Source of the DNA: JAGWRI01 sp035700805 | GTDB lineage: Bacteria > Gemmatimonadota > Gemmatimonadetes > Gemmatimonadales > Gemmatimonadaceae | Direction: 5' to 3' | Length of the DNA stretch: 64,000 nucleotides | NCBI GenBank assembly: GCA_035700805.1 | Contig: DASSOG010000008.1 | Location: 1-64,000 of the forward strand | In this document: positions 52,859 to 61,094 of the stretch, piece by piece | Position numbering within the stretch: position 1 is the stretch's first letter | Layout of the letters: the number at the start of each line of letters is the position of its first letter | Notes under the pieces: model-generated | The model's database searches: none | What the model saw: only the letters and a program-made list of their open reading frames with translations | Told to the model about the DNA's origin: nothing | Made by a program: the position numbers and the translations under genes

Positions 52859-54498
52859 GGGGCGGAGCGGTGCGGTTCGCCGCGGCGTGCCTGCTCGCGG
52901 CCGTATCGGCAACGGCGCAGCGGGCGTTGCCCAACCCCGCGCTGGACGTGCTGCACTACGATTTCGCCCTCACGCTTCCGGACTCGGGACACCGCTTTGA
53001 GGCGGTGGCGAACATCACGGTGGCGCGGCGCGCGCCCGCCGACACCCTGGCGCTCGACCTGGTGGGGCTCACGGTCCGACGCGTGGTGGTGAACAAGGTT
53101 GCAGTGGACGCGCCACGTTCCGACGGCCGCCTCCTCGTCCCGCTGCCGGCTGGCGCGCGCGACACGCTCCACGTGGTGGTGGACTACGGCGGCGTGCCGG
53201 ACGATGGGCTGATCATCCGCCAGGATTCCGCGGGCCGGTGGACATACTTTGGCGACAACTGGCCCAACCGCGCGCGCCACTGGCTGCCCACGGTGGACCA
53301 CCCGAGCGACAAGGCAACGGTGTCGTGGACGGTGAGCGCACCCGCCTCCGAAACGGTGGTGGGCAATGGGACCATGACCGCGCAGACGCCGGCGGCACCG
53401 TTGAGCGCTGGCGGTGCCGCGCGCCGCGTGACCCGCTGGAACGAGATCCGACCCATCTCCACGTACCTCATGGTGATCGCGGCCGCGCCGCTGGTGGAAA
53501 CCCCGCTGGGAGAGACGGCGTGTGGCCATGGCAGTGTGGCGCGCTGCGTGCCGCAGATGGTGTACACGGCGCCGGAGCAGGCGAGCTACATGCCGGGGCC
53601 GTTCGGTGCCGCGGACAGCATCGTGACGTACTTCTCGCAACTCATCGCGCCATTCCCATTCGAGAAACTGGCGCACCTGCAGTCGTCCACCCGGTTTGGC
53701 GGCATGGAGAATGCCACCGAGATCTTCTATTCGGACCGTGCCTTCCGCCGGCACACGATGAACGCCGGCCTGATTTCGCATGAGACGGCGCACCAGTGGT
53801 TCGGCGATGCCGTCACCGAAGCCGACTGGCCCGAGCTCTGGCTTTCGGAAGGCTTCGCCACGTACTTCTCGGCGCTCTGGACTCGGCGATCGCTCGGTGA
53901 CAGCGCGTTTCGCGAGCAGATGCTTGGTATTCGGGAACAGGTGCTGCGTGACAACCGCGTGGCGCGCCTGCCGGTGATTGACACCGTGGAGACGGACCTG
54001 CTGGCGCTGCTGGATGCCAACAGCTACGAGAAGGGCGGGTTCGTGCTGCACATGCTGCGCATGCAACTGGGGGACAGCGCGTTCTTTCGCGGGCTCCGCA
54101 TCTATTTCAAGGCCCACGAGTTCGGGAATGCGACGTCATCCGACCTTCGCGTGGCACTGGAGCAGAGTTCAGGCCGCAAGCTCACGGCGTTCTTCGACCA
54201 ATGGCTGCGGCGTCCGGGCTACCCGGTGTTGACGGTGAGCTGGACGTACGATGCAGCCATGCGGCGCGCCCACGTCACGGTGGCGCAGGGCGACCGGTTT
54301 GGGTACTACGACCTGCCGCTCGTGCTGGAATTCCGGGACGCCGAGGGGCACGTCGAGCGGGCTACGATGGAGGCGGACGCGGCCGGCACCACAAAGAGCA
54401 TCGTCCCACTGCGGGCGATCGGCGCGCCAGTATCCCTGGTTTCCGACCCCGACGTGGACGTGCTGGCCAGCATCACGATGGCTGGCGGGCCTCGCTGA
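52855..54498 (+). CDS. Secreted M1 family zinc aminopeptidase
   Basis: The 547-residue protein has a signal peptide (FAAACLLAAVSATAQ). The M1 fold is marked by the exopeptidase motif GGMENATEIFYSD, the zinc site HETAHQWFGD (H309, H313) and Glu332 in ELWLSEGFATYFSA. The C-terminal helical domain of large aminopeptidase N is missing, as in shorter bacterial M1 enzymes. It should trim N-terminal residues of peptides outside the cytoplasm. The start overlaps the cytoplasmic kinase gene, suggesting coordinated synthesis. Confidence 0.92.
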   Translation: MRGGAVRFAAACLLAAVSATAQRALPNPALDVLHYDFALTLPDSGHRFEAVANITVARRAPADTLALDLVGLTVRRVVVNKVAVDAPRSDGRLLVPLPAGARDTLHVVVDYGGVPDDGLIIRQDSAGRWTYFGDNWPNRARHWLPTVDHPSDKATVSWTVSAPASETVVGNGTMTAQTPAAPLSAGGAARRVTRWNEIRPISTYLMVIAAAPLVETPLGETACGHGSVARCVPQMVYTAPEQASYMPGPFGAADSIVTYFSQLIAPFPFEKLAHLQSSTRFGGMENATEIFYSDRAFRRHTMNAGLISHETAHQWFGDAVTEADWPELWLSEGFATYFSALWTRRSLGDSAFREQMLGIREQVLRDNRVARLPVIDTVETDLLALLDANSYEKGGFVLHMLRMQLGDSAFFRGLRIYFKAHEFGNATSSDLRVALEQSSGRKLTAFFDQWLRRPGYPVLTVSWTYDAAMRRAHVTVAQGDRFGYYDLPLVLEFRDAEGHVERATMEADAAGTTKSIVPLRAIGAPVSLVSDPDVDVLASITMAGGPR

Positions 54499-54525
54499 CG
54501 CATCGGCATCGTCTGATAGCACGGC

Positions 54526-54580
54526 GATTCCGCGGATAGTACGGATTCCGCGGATACACAAACAAAAAATGTGGTATCCG
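54526..54580. repeat. Intergenic CCGCGGAT-type repeats
   Basis: The 13-mer GATTCCGCGGATA occurs at 54526-54538 and 54544-54556 (18-base spacing). It is followed by ACACAAACAAAAAATGTGG and GGTATCCGCGTCATCG. The cores resemble those at 7565-7674, so both gaps carry members of one dispersed repeat family. Confidence 0.7.
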
Positions 54581-54656
54581 CGTCATCGTCGTTTCATCCG
54601 CATATTCGCCGTGTCTCTGTGGGATGGCGGCTTGGACCCGGACCACTGGCGCGTGG

Positions 54657-55172
54657 TTACCGACCTATCCGCCGCGCCTCCACCATGAGGCACTTGTCCT
54701 GCACCACGTCAATCCCGGCGCGCGCCAGACGCTCGGCCGCCTCGTCGTTGCGGATGCCGAGCTGGAACCACACCGCCTTGGGTTTCTTGGCCAGTATGTC
54801 ATCCACGTGCTGGGGAATGTCCTGGGGGCGGCGGAACACGTCCACCAGGTCGATGTCGCCCGGGATGGCCGCCAGCGTCCGGTACACCGGCTGACCCAGG
54901 ATCTCCGTGACCTCCGGATAATAGACCGGCACGGGGATGATCTCGAAGCCCGACTTCTGCAGCGCCTCGGGGATGAGGTAGGCGGACCGCTGGGTCTCGG
55001 CGGTCTTGATGCCGAGCACCGCGATGCGGTGCGACTGTTCGATGACGCGGCGGATGCCGGCATCGTCCTCGATGAGGTGCGAGCGCCAGTCGGCGGTATG
55101 CGGTTCGTCGGTGTGCGTCAAGGGCGGGTCCACTCCGAAAGATGCGGGCGTACGTGGCTCGTGGCCGCGCAT
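54657..55172 (-). CDS. CoA-binding domain protein (YccU-like)
   Basis: The 171-residue protein has a Rossmann CoA-binding fold as in the YccU family: RIAVLGIKTAETQRSAYLIP, IIPVPVYYPEVTEILGQPVY, DIDLVDVFRRPQDIPQHVDD, and WFQLGIRNDEAAERLARAGI with DVVQDKCLMVE at the end. It lacks the succinyl-CoA synthetase and acetyltransferase domains of larger relatives. Its role is unknown. The divergent lysine-dehydrogenase-like gene starts 73 bases away. Confidence 0.88.
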   Translation of the reverse strand: MRGHEPRTPASFGVDPPLTHTDEPHTADWRSHLIEDDAGIRRVIEQSHRIAVLGIKTAETQRSAYLIPEALQKSGFEIIPVPVYYPEVTEILGQPVYRTLAAIPGDIDLVDVFRRPQDIPQHVDDILAKKPKAVWFQLGIRNDEAAERLARAGIDVVQDKCLMVEARRIGR

Positions 55173-55245
55173 GCCGGCGCGCGGTGCAAGAGGTTAAGTT
55201 GGAATGATATCACATTTGATTCCGACTACCCGGAGGCACACCCGA

Positions 55246-56400
55246 ATGAAGATGCTCGTGCTGGGCGCCGGCCTGCAGGGCTCCGCCTGCGCCTATTGCC
55301 TGCTGAAGGATACCGAGGTCACCGAGGTGCGGATTGCCGACCTCCATGTGGACAAGCTGCCGAAGTTCCTGGCCAAGGCGGCCGGTGCCGACAAGAAGCT
55401 GAAGCCTCTCCAGCTCGACGTGCGCGACCGGGCGGCCGTGCTCGCGGCCATGAAGGGTGTGGACGCCGTGATGAGCGCCATTCCCTACTACTTCAACTTC
55501 GAGATGGCCGAGTGCGCGGTGGAGGCCGGCGTGCATTTTTCGGACCTGGGCGGCAATACCGAGATCGTCTCGCGGCAGCGCACGCTGGACGCCGAGGCCA
55601 CGAAGAAGAAAATCTCGGTGATGCCCGATTGCGGGCTGGCGCCGGGGATGGTGAACATCCTGGCGCAGCGTGGCATTGACCAGCTCGACACGGTGGACGC
55701 CGTCCGCATTTACGTGGGTGGGCTGCCACAGCATCCTTCGGGGCCGCTCAACTACCAGATTGTCTATTCGCTTGAGGGAGTGCTGGACTACTACACCACG
55801 CTCTCGTGGGTGCTGCGCGACGGCAAGCGCGCGCAGGTGAAGGCGCTGTCGGAGCTGGAGCCCATCGACTTCCCGGCTCCCATTGGCACGCTGGAGGCCT
55901 TCCATACGGCGGGCGGGCTCTCCACCATGGCGTTCCGGTATGAGGGCAAGATCCCGACCATGGAATACAAGACGCTGCGCTATCCCGGGCACGCGCGGAT
56001 CATGGAAGGCATCCGCGAGCTGGGACTGCTGGAGCAGGAGCCCATTGAGGTGAACGGTCTCCGCGTCTCGCCGCGGGCCGTGGCGGTGGCGGCCATGACG
56101 CCCCGACTCACCATGCCCGAGAGCGCCGACCTGGTGGCACTGCGCGTGATCGTCAGTGGCACGAAGGCCGGAAAGCCGAAGACGTTCCAGTGGGACCTGG
56201 TGGATCGCATGGACCCGAAGACGGGGATCAGCGCCATGGAGCGGACCACCGGTTTCTCGCTGGCCATCACCGGACTCACGCAGGTGCGGGGCAAGGTGAA
56301 GGCGCTGGGCGTGCGCACGCCCGATGAGGCGATGCCCGCGGAGCCGTACATGGCCGCGCTCAAGGAGCAGGGCGTGGTCATCAAGGAGCAGTCTCGATGA
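55246..56400 (+). CDS. Saccharopine dehydrogenase family protein, L-lysine 6-dehydrogenase-like
   Basis: The 384-residue protein from ATG 55246 has the NAD(P) fold MKMLVLGAGLQGSACAYCLL, then AIPYYFNFEMAECAVEAGVH and FSDLGGNTEIVSRQ. The catalytic half has MPDCGLAPGMVNILAQRGID and YVGGLPQHPSGPLNYQIVYS. Length and motifs match L-lysine 6-dehydrogenase (about 385 residues), which oxidises lysine to allysine, better than the longer fungal saccharopine reductases. The exact substrate is inferred. A hairpin separates it from convergent dacB. Confidence 0.85.
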   Translation: MKMLVLGAGLQGSACAYCLLKDTEVTEVRIADLHVDKLPKFLAKAAGADKKLKPLQLDVRDRAAVLAAMKGVDAVMSAIPYYFNFEMAECAVEAGVHFSDLGGNTEIVSRQRTLDAEATKKKISVMPDCGLAPGMVNILAQRGIDQLDTVDAVRIYVGGLPQHPSGPLNYQIVYSLEGVLDYYTTLSWVLRDGKRAQVKALSELEPIDFPAPIGTLEAFHTAGGLSTMAFRYEGKIPTMEYKTLRYPGHARIMEGIRELGLLEQEPIEVNGLRVSPRAVAVAAMTPRLTMPESADLVALRVIVSGTKAGKPKTFQWDLVDRMDPKTGISAMERTTGFSLAITGLTQVRGKVKALGVRTPDEAMPAEPYMAALKEQGVVIKEQSR

Positions 56401-56452
56401 CCGGGACCCCCGCCACGCGCTGACGGGCGGGATTCGTCATTATGTATGGAGT

Positions 56453-56474
56453 GGGGCGGCCGCGAGGTCGCCCC
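56453..56474. terminator. Hairpin between convergent genes
   Basis: A 9-base stem with one G-U pair (56453-56461 with 56466-56474) and a GCGA loop lies just before the stop of dacB and 52 bases after the stop of the lysine-dehydrogenase-like gene. Confidence 0.6.
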
Positions 56475-56479
56475 GCTTG

Positions 56480-58039
56480 CTATCGCCTGGCGAAGGAGGC
56501 GAGGAGCACGCCGCTGCGGTCCATGGCGGCGCGCGCATTCCAGCGATCGGGGCCGTTGTAGATCATGGCAAAGGCCAGGATTTCGCCATTCACCGCGGTC
56601 ACGTACCCCGCCAGCGACACCACGGTGTTGGTGGTGCCGGTCTTGGCGTGCAGGTTGCCCTGCGCCGACGTACGGCGCATCCGGTCTTCCAGCAGTTCCG
56701 ACTCGCCGGCTACCGGCAGCGAGGAATGGAACGCCGAGGCCCACGGAGCGTGGTGCGCGTATGCCAGCAGGCTCACCATGGCGCGGGGCGTGACCGAGTC
56801 GCGGACGGACAGCCCGCTGCCATCGGCGACGCGGACGTCCAGCGCGGGAACGCCCACCTTGTCCACCAGGAAGTTGTCGAGGGCCGCGCGGCCGGTTTCG
56901 ACGGAGCCCACGTGGTCGGGCGAGGCAGCCCGCGCGGCGTCGCGGAAGAGCAGCTCGGCAACATGGTTGATGCTTTCGCGGTTCATGGCCGAGATGATCT
57001 GCGCAAGCGGTGGCGACTTGAGCGATGCCACCGCGGCCGCCGACGGCGGGGTCACCCCTTCTCGGATGTCGCCGTCCACGGTCACGCCATGAGCCTCGAG
57101 TGATGCCCGCAGCGCGCCGGCCGCGAAACGCGGCGGATCCTTGAGCACCACTGTGTACCGCCTGGTGGGCGAAAGCGTGCCGATCCATCCGCGCACTTCC
57201 AGCTCGTCGGTGCCGCGGCGGTACACGACGATGGATTCACCACGGCTGCCCGGGCGCGCCGTGACGTTATTGATGAGGTGGAACACCGTGCTGGCGGGCT
57301 GGAGCGCCAGCGTGGCGTGATCGCCGCTGGGCGTGACGGCCACCCACGCCACGTTCTCGTTGATGGAGAGCGCGGACACGGGCGCGGCGTACGTGGCCGA
57401 GAGGTAGCGTCGCCGCCAGCCCGAGGGGATGCCATCGCCTTCGAAGGCGCTGGCGTCGGCCACGATGTCGCCCGAAACGTGCCGGATGCCGCTCAGCACG
57501 ATGGCGCTGGCCAGCTGGTCGGTGGGTGATGCGTCGCGCCCCAGGAAGCGCGAGGAGAGCGCCGGGTCGCCGCCGCCGCGCAGGTAGAGGTTGCCCTTCA
57601 GGGTGCCGTCCGCGGAGACGTCCGCATCGCGAAGCACGTCGGTGTGGAGCTGGTAGCTGGGGCCAAAGCGGTCGAAGGCCAGCCCCGTGGTGAACAGCTT
57701 GAGCGTGGAGGCCGGCTGCATGAGCCGGTCGGCCGAGCGGGTGAAGAGCGTGTCGCCGCGGGTGAGCGAGACGACGATGGCGCCCCAGCGGCCGCCGCGC
57801 ACTTCGCGGCCCAGCGCGCGGTTGAGGTCGGCGTCCAGCGAGCGCACTTCGGCGGAGGCCGCGGCAGTGGCCGCCGCGGAGGTGGCGGCCGCGGAGGTGG
57901 CCGCATCCGCGGTGCGGATGGGGGCCGCGGTCGCGTCCGGCACGGCGGTGCCTGCCAGCGATGGCCTGGCACCGTTACGGGCTGCGACGATGAGCAAGAC
58001 GCCGCCGGCAATGGCGGCCACGGCAACCGCAGGTTTCAT
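56480..58039 (-). CDS. dacB: D-alanyl-D-alanine carboxypeptidase/endopeptidase (PBP4, S13)
   Basis: The 519-residue protein has an N-terminal signal or anchor (AVAVAAIAGGVLLIVAA) and an Ala/Thr-rich linker encoded by near-repeats of GCGGAGGTGGCC. The penicillin-binding domain has SxxK in QPASTLKLFTTGL (S111, K114), SxN in NRESINHVAELLFRDA, DGSGLSVRD, and KTG in LHAKTGTTNTVVSLAG. The large insertion typical of PBP4 lies between the first two motifs. It acts in the periplasm on peptidoglycan side chains or cross-links. Confidence 0.93.
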   Translation of the reverse strand: MKPAVAVAAIAGGVLLIVAARNGARPSLAGTAVPDATAAPIRTADAATSAAATSAAATAAASAEVRSLDADLNRALGREVRGGRWGAIVVSLTRGDTLFTRSADRLMQPASTLKLFTTGLAFDRFGPSYQLHTDVLRDADVSADGTLKGNLYLRGGGDPALSSRFLGRDASPTDQLASAIVLSGIRHVSGDIVADASAFEGDGIPSGWRRRYLSATYAAPVSALSINENVAWVAVTPSGDHATLALQPASTVFHLINNVTARPGSRGESIVVYRRGTDELEVRGWIGTLSPTRRYTVVLKDPPRFAAGALRASLEAHGVTVDGDIREGVTPPSAAAVASLKSPPLAQIISAMNRESINHVAELLFRDAARAASPDHVGSVETGRAALDNFLVDKVGVPALDVRVADGSGLSVRDSVTPRAMVSLLAYAHHAPWASAFHSSLPVAGESELLEDRMRRTSAQGNLHAKTGTTNTVVSLAGYVTAVNGEILAFAMIYNGPDRWNARAAMDRSGVLLASFARR

Positions 58040-58159
58040 GGTGTGCCAGAACGGGTTGGTGACGGGCGGCGCGACCGGAGCCGCATCACTATGGACGATC
58101 CAGGGCCGGAGACGTTGCGGTGGGGTCCTCGGCCGGTGCCTTCTGCGTTGCGGGGGCGG

Positions 58160-58510
58160 TTACTTGATGACCAGGTGCCCGAAGAGGAACAGCAGGGCCA
58201 CGATGGTGCTCATGGCGATGAGCAGTGGTCCCGTGAACAACGCCCTGAACAGGCGGTGGTCATAGCGCAGGTGCATGTAGAACAGCACGACGATCACGAA
58301 CTTGGCAGCCGCCAGGACGAGCAGGATCGGCACGAACCAGTGCGTGGCGACGATGCTGGGGATGTAGTACACCCAGACTTCGAGGGCCGTGAGGATCGTG
58401 AGGATGACGGCGACCTTCCAGTACACGGACCAGGTGGGGTGCTCGTGCGCGATCCCCATCGCGGTGTGATCCACGTGGGCGGCGTTCGCGTCGGCTTGAT
58501 CGAGGGCCAT
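58160..58510 (-). CDS. ctaF: Cytochrome c oxidase subunit IV (caa3 type)
   Basis: The 116-residue protein has three hydrophobic helices (VAVILTILTALEVWVYYI, FVPILLVLAAAKFVIVVLFY, PLLIAMSTIVALLFLFGHLV) and the conserved FYMHLRYDHRLFR of the COX4/CyoD group. It is the last gene of the oxidase operon, 11 bases after subunit III. The N-terminus is His-rich (HVDHTAMGIAHEH), which is common in this group. Confidence 0.9.
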   Translation of the reverse strand: MALDQADANAAHVDHTAMGIAHEHPTWSVYWKVAVILTILTALEVWVYYIPSIVATHWFVPILLVLAAAKFVIVVLFYMHLRYDHRLFRALFTGPLLIAMSTIVALLFLFGHLVIK

Positions 58511-58521
58511 GGGGGATCCCG

Positions 58522-59193
58522 TTAGTGGATGAGGTAGACGAGCGTGAAGATGGCCACCCAGACGACGTCCACGAAGTGCCAGTAGAGGGCGCAGATGTCG
58601 ACGATGAGCGCATCCTTGGGCTTGAGCCCGCGCTTGAAGTCGATGGCCAGGAGCGTCAGCAGCCAGAGCACGCCGGCAGTCACGTGGGCACCGTGGAAGC
58701 CGGTGAGCGTGAAGAACGACGAGCCGAACAGGTTGGTCTGGATGGTCAGGCCCTTATGCACGAACGACGTGAACTCGTAGGCCTGGAAGCCGAGGAACGT
58801 GGTGCCCAGCAGCGCCGTCATGAACAGCCAGAGCCGGGAGTTGCCCAGGATCTTCTCGCCCATCGTGTGCTTGGGCTTGTCGGCGTTTTCCACGGCGGCC
58901 AGCGCCAGCACCATGGCCAGCGACGAGACCAGCAGGACGAAGGTGGAGATGGAGGTAACCGGGATATCCAGCACGGCCGGCATCACCTTGTCGCAAAGCG
59001 GCGGGCTGCAGACCAGGTGCGGGAAGGGCCCGTGGACGCTGCGGCCCTTGTAGATCAAGTATGTGGAGATGAGCGACGCAAAGAGCATGCACTCCGACCC
59101 GATGAAGGCCCAGATGGCGACCTTCTTGTTATCGAGCCCGGTGGTGGTGGGCGGGTGCCCGTGATGCTCAAGTGCTGCGGCGGGATTGGCCAT
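58522..59193 (-). CDS. ctaE: Cytochrome c oxidase subunit III
   Basis: The 223-residue protein has about five membrane helices and the family signatures SECMLFASLISTYLIYKGR, FLGFQAYEFTSF, FFTLTGFHGAHVTAGVLWLL and ALYWHFVDVVWVAIFTLVYL. An elongated loop with two Cys (LVCSPPLCDK) lies after the first helix. The gene is 27 bases downstream of subunit I. Confidence 0.96.
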   Translation of the reverse strand: MANPAAALEHHGHPPTTTGLDNKKVAIWAFIGSECMLFASLISTYLIYKGRSVHGPFPHLVCSPPLCDKVMPAVLDIPVTSISTFVLLVSSLAMVLALAAVENADKPKHTMGEKILGNSRLWLFMTALLGTTFLGFQAYEFTSFVHKGLTIQTNLFGSSFFTLTGFHGAHVTAGVLWLLTLLAIDFKRGLKPKDALIVDICALYWHFVDVVWVAIFTLVYLIH

Positions 59194-59220
59194 TGAAGAA
59201 ACCGTGATGGGGTGGTGCGG

Positions 59221-61074
59221 CTATTCGACGGGGCTGAGCAGCCAGCTGTACAACGAAGCGACCATGCAGGCCGCGCCGCCGAAGATGAAGGTGTACGCCA
59301 TGGGCCAGTTGTTCTTGTGGATGAACAGCAGGCCGGAGAACATGAGCGTCATGAACAGGCCGACGAGCAGGGGCTTGATGGTGTTGAGGGGCATGGCGAT
59401 GCCCAGCTCGCGGGCCGACTTGATGGGCTCGTCTTCCTTCTGCTTCACCACGACGCCCTTGGAGTCCCACAGCGGATAGCGCGAGGTCACCGTGGGGATC
59501 TCGGCGAAGTTGTAATCCGGGGGCGGGCTGGGCATGGACCATTCGAGCGTCGGCGCGTTCCACGGGTTGCGGCCGGCCACCGCGCCCTTCTTCCAGCTAC
59601 GGATGAAGTTGATCACGAAGAGCAGCGTGGCGAAGGCCAGCAGGAAGGCGCCGTACGACGATATCAGGTTGTACAGGTCAAAGCCCTGACCGGCATCGTA
59701 GCGGTACACGCGGCGCGGCATTCCGGCCAGGCCCGAGAAGTGCATCGGGAAGAACGTGAGGTTCATCGCGATGAACGTGAGCCAGAAGTGCCAGTTGCCC
59801 AGCTTCTCGCTCATCAACCGCCCCACGAACTTGGGGTAGTAATAGTAGATGCCGGCGAAGATGCCCATGATCGACCCACCGAACAGCACGTAGTGGAAGT
59901 GGGCGACGATGAAGTAGGTGTCCGTCTGCTGCAGGTCGGCCGGCGGCGAGGCGTGCATGACGCCCGAGATGCCGCCGATGGTGAACAGCGCCACGAGCGC
60001 GATGGCGAACTTGCACGCCACGGTATAGCGCACGTTGCCGCCCCACATGGTGAAGATCCAGTTGAAGATCTTCACGCCCGTGGGGATCCCGATGAGCAGG
60101 GTGGTCACGCCGAATACGGAGTCGGCAACCGGACCCATGCCCACGGCGAACATGTGGTGGGCCCACACGCCGAAGCCCAGGAAGGCGATGAGGATGCCCG
60201 AGTACACCATCACGGGATAGCCGAACAGCGGCTTCTGCGAGAAGGTGGGGAGCACCTCGGACACGAGGCCGAAGGCCGGCAGGATGAGGATGTAGACCTC
60301 GGGGTGACCGAAGATCCAGAACAGGTGCTGCCAGAGCAGCGGATCGGCGCCGGCGGCCAGCTCGTAGAACTGCGTACCGAAGAACCGGTCGAACTGCAGG
60401 AACACCAGCGCGATGGTGAGGACCGGGAAGGCGAGGATCAGCATGAACTGCACGATGAACGCCATCCACGTGAACATCGGCATGCGCATGAGGTTCATCC
60501 CCGGCGCGCGCATGTTGATGATCGTGGTGATGAAGTTGAACGCCGCCGCCAGCGAACTCACGCCCAGGATCTGGATGCCCAGCACCCAGAAGTCGATGTT
60601 GAGGCCCGGGTTGAACTGCAGCGTGGTGAGCGGCACGTAGCTGAACCAGCCGCCGTCGGGCGCGGCGCCCAGGAACCACGACAGGTTGATGAACACGCCG
60701 CCGAACAGGAACACCCAGTAGCTGAAGGCGTTCAGGCGCGGGAAGGCCACGTCGCGCGCCCCGATCTGCAGCGGGATCAGGATGTTGAAGAACGCCGCCG
60801 AGAGCGGCATGACCACGAGGAAGATCATCGTGGTGCCGTGCATCGTGAACAGCTCGTTGAACGTATCCGCCGACACGAGCGCGCCGTTCGGATGCATCAA
60901 CTGCATGCGGATGATCTCGGCCTCGGTGCCGCCAATCAGGAAGAACGTGAGGGCGGTGATGAGGTAGAGGATACCGATGCGCTTGTGGTCAACGGTAGTG
61001 ATCCAGCTCCACAGGCCCCTCTGCGACCCTTCGTAGGTCGAGGTGTAGAGCGGGGCGGCAGCAGTGGTTGCCAT
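59221..61074 (-). CDS. ctaD: Cytochrome c oxidase subunit I
   Basis: The 617-residue protein has the heme-copper core: TMIFLVVMPLSAAFFNIL (heme a His region), WQHLFWIFGHPEVYILILPA (CuB His and cross-linked Tyr), VWAHHMFAVGMGP (CuB His pair) and VAHFHYVLFGGSIMGIFAGI (heme a3 and a ligands). The Tyr in HPEVY marks an A-type oxidase. It reduces oxygen to water and pumps protons. It lies 20 bases after subunit II. Confidence 0.97.
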   Translation of the reverse strand: MATTAAAPLYTSTYEGSQRGLWSWITTVDHKRIGILYLITALTFFLIGGTEAEIIRMQLMHPNGALVSADTFNELFTMHGTTMIFLVVMPLSAAFFNILIPLQIGARDVAFPRLNAFSYWVFLFGGVFINLSWFLGAAPDGGWFSYVPLTTLQFNPGLNIDFWVLGIQILGVSSLAAAFNFITTIINMRAPGMNLMRMPMFTWMAFIVQFMLILAFPVLTIALVFLQFDRFFGTQFYELAAGADPLLWQHLFWIFGHPEVYILILPAFGLVSEVLPTFSQKPLFGYPVMVYSGILIAFLGFGVWAHHMFAVGMGPVADSVFGVTTLLIGIPTGVKIFNWIFTMWGGNVRYTVACKFAIALVALFTIGGISGVMHASPPADLQQTDTYFIVAHFHYVLFGGSIMGIFAGIYYYYPKFVGRLMSEKLGNWHFWLTFIAMNLTFFPMHFSGLAGMPRRVYRYDAGQGFDLYNLISSYGAFLLAFATLLFVINFIRSWKKGAVAGRNPWNAPTLEWSMPSPPPDYNFAEIPTVTSRYPLWDSKGVVVKQKEDEPIKSARELGIAMPLNTIKPLLVGLFMTLMFSGLLFIHKNNWPMAYTFIFGGAACMVASLYSWLLSPVE

Positions 61075-61094
61075 ACGTCAGGGTCTCCGTGGGG

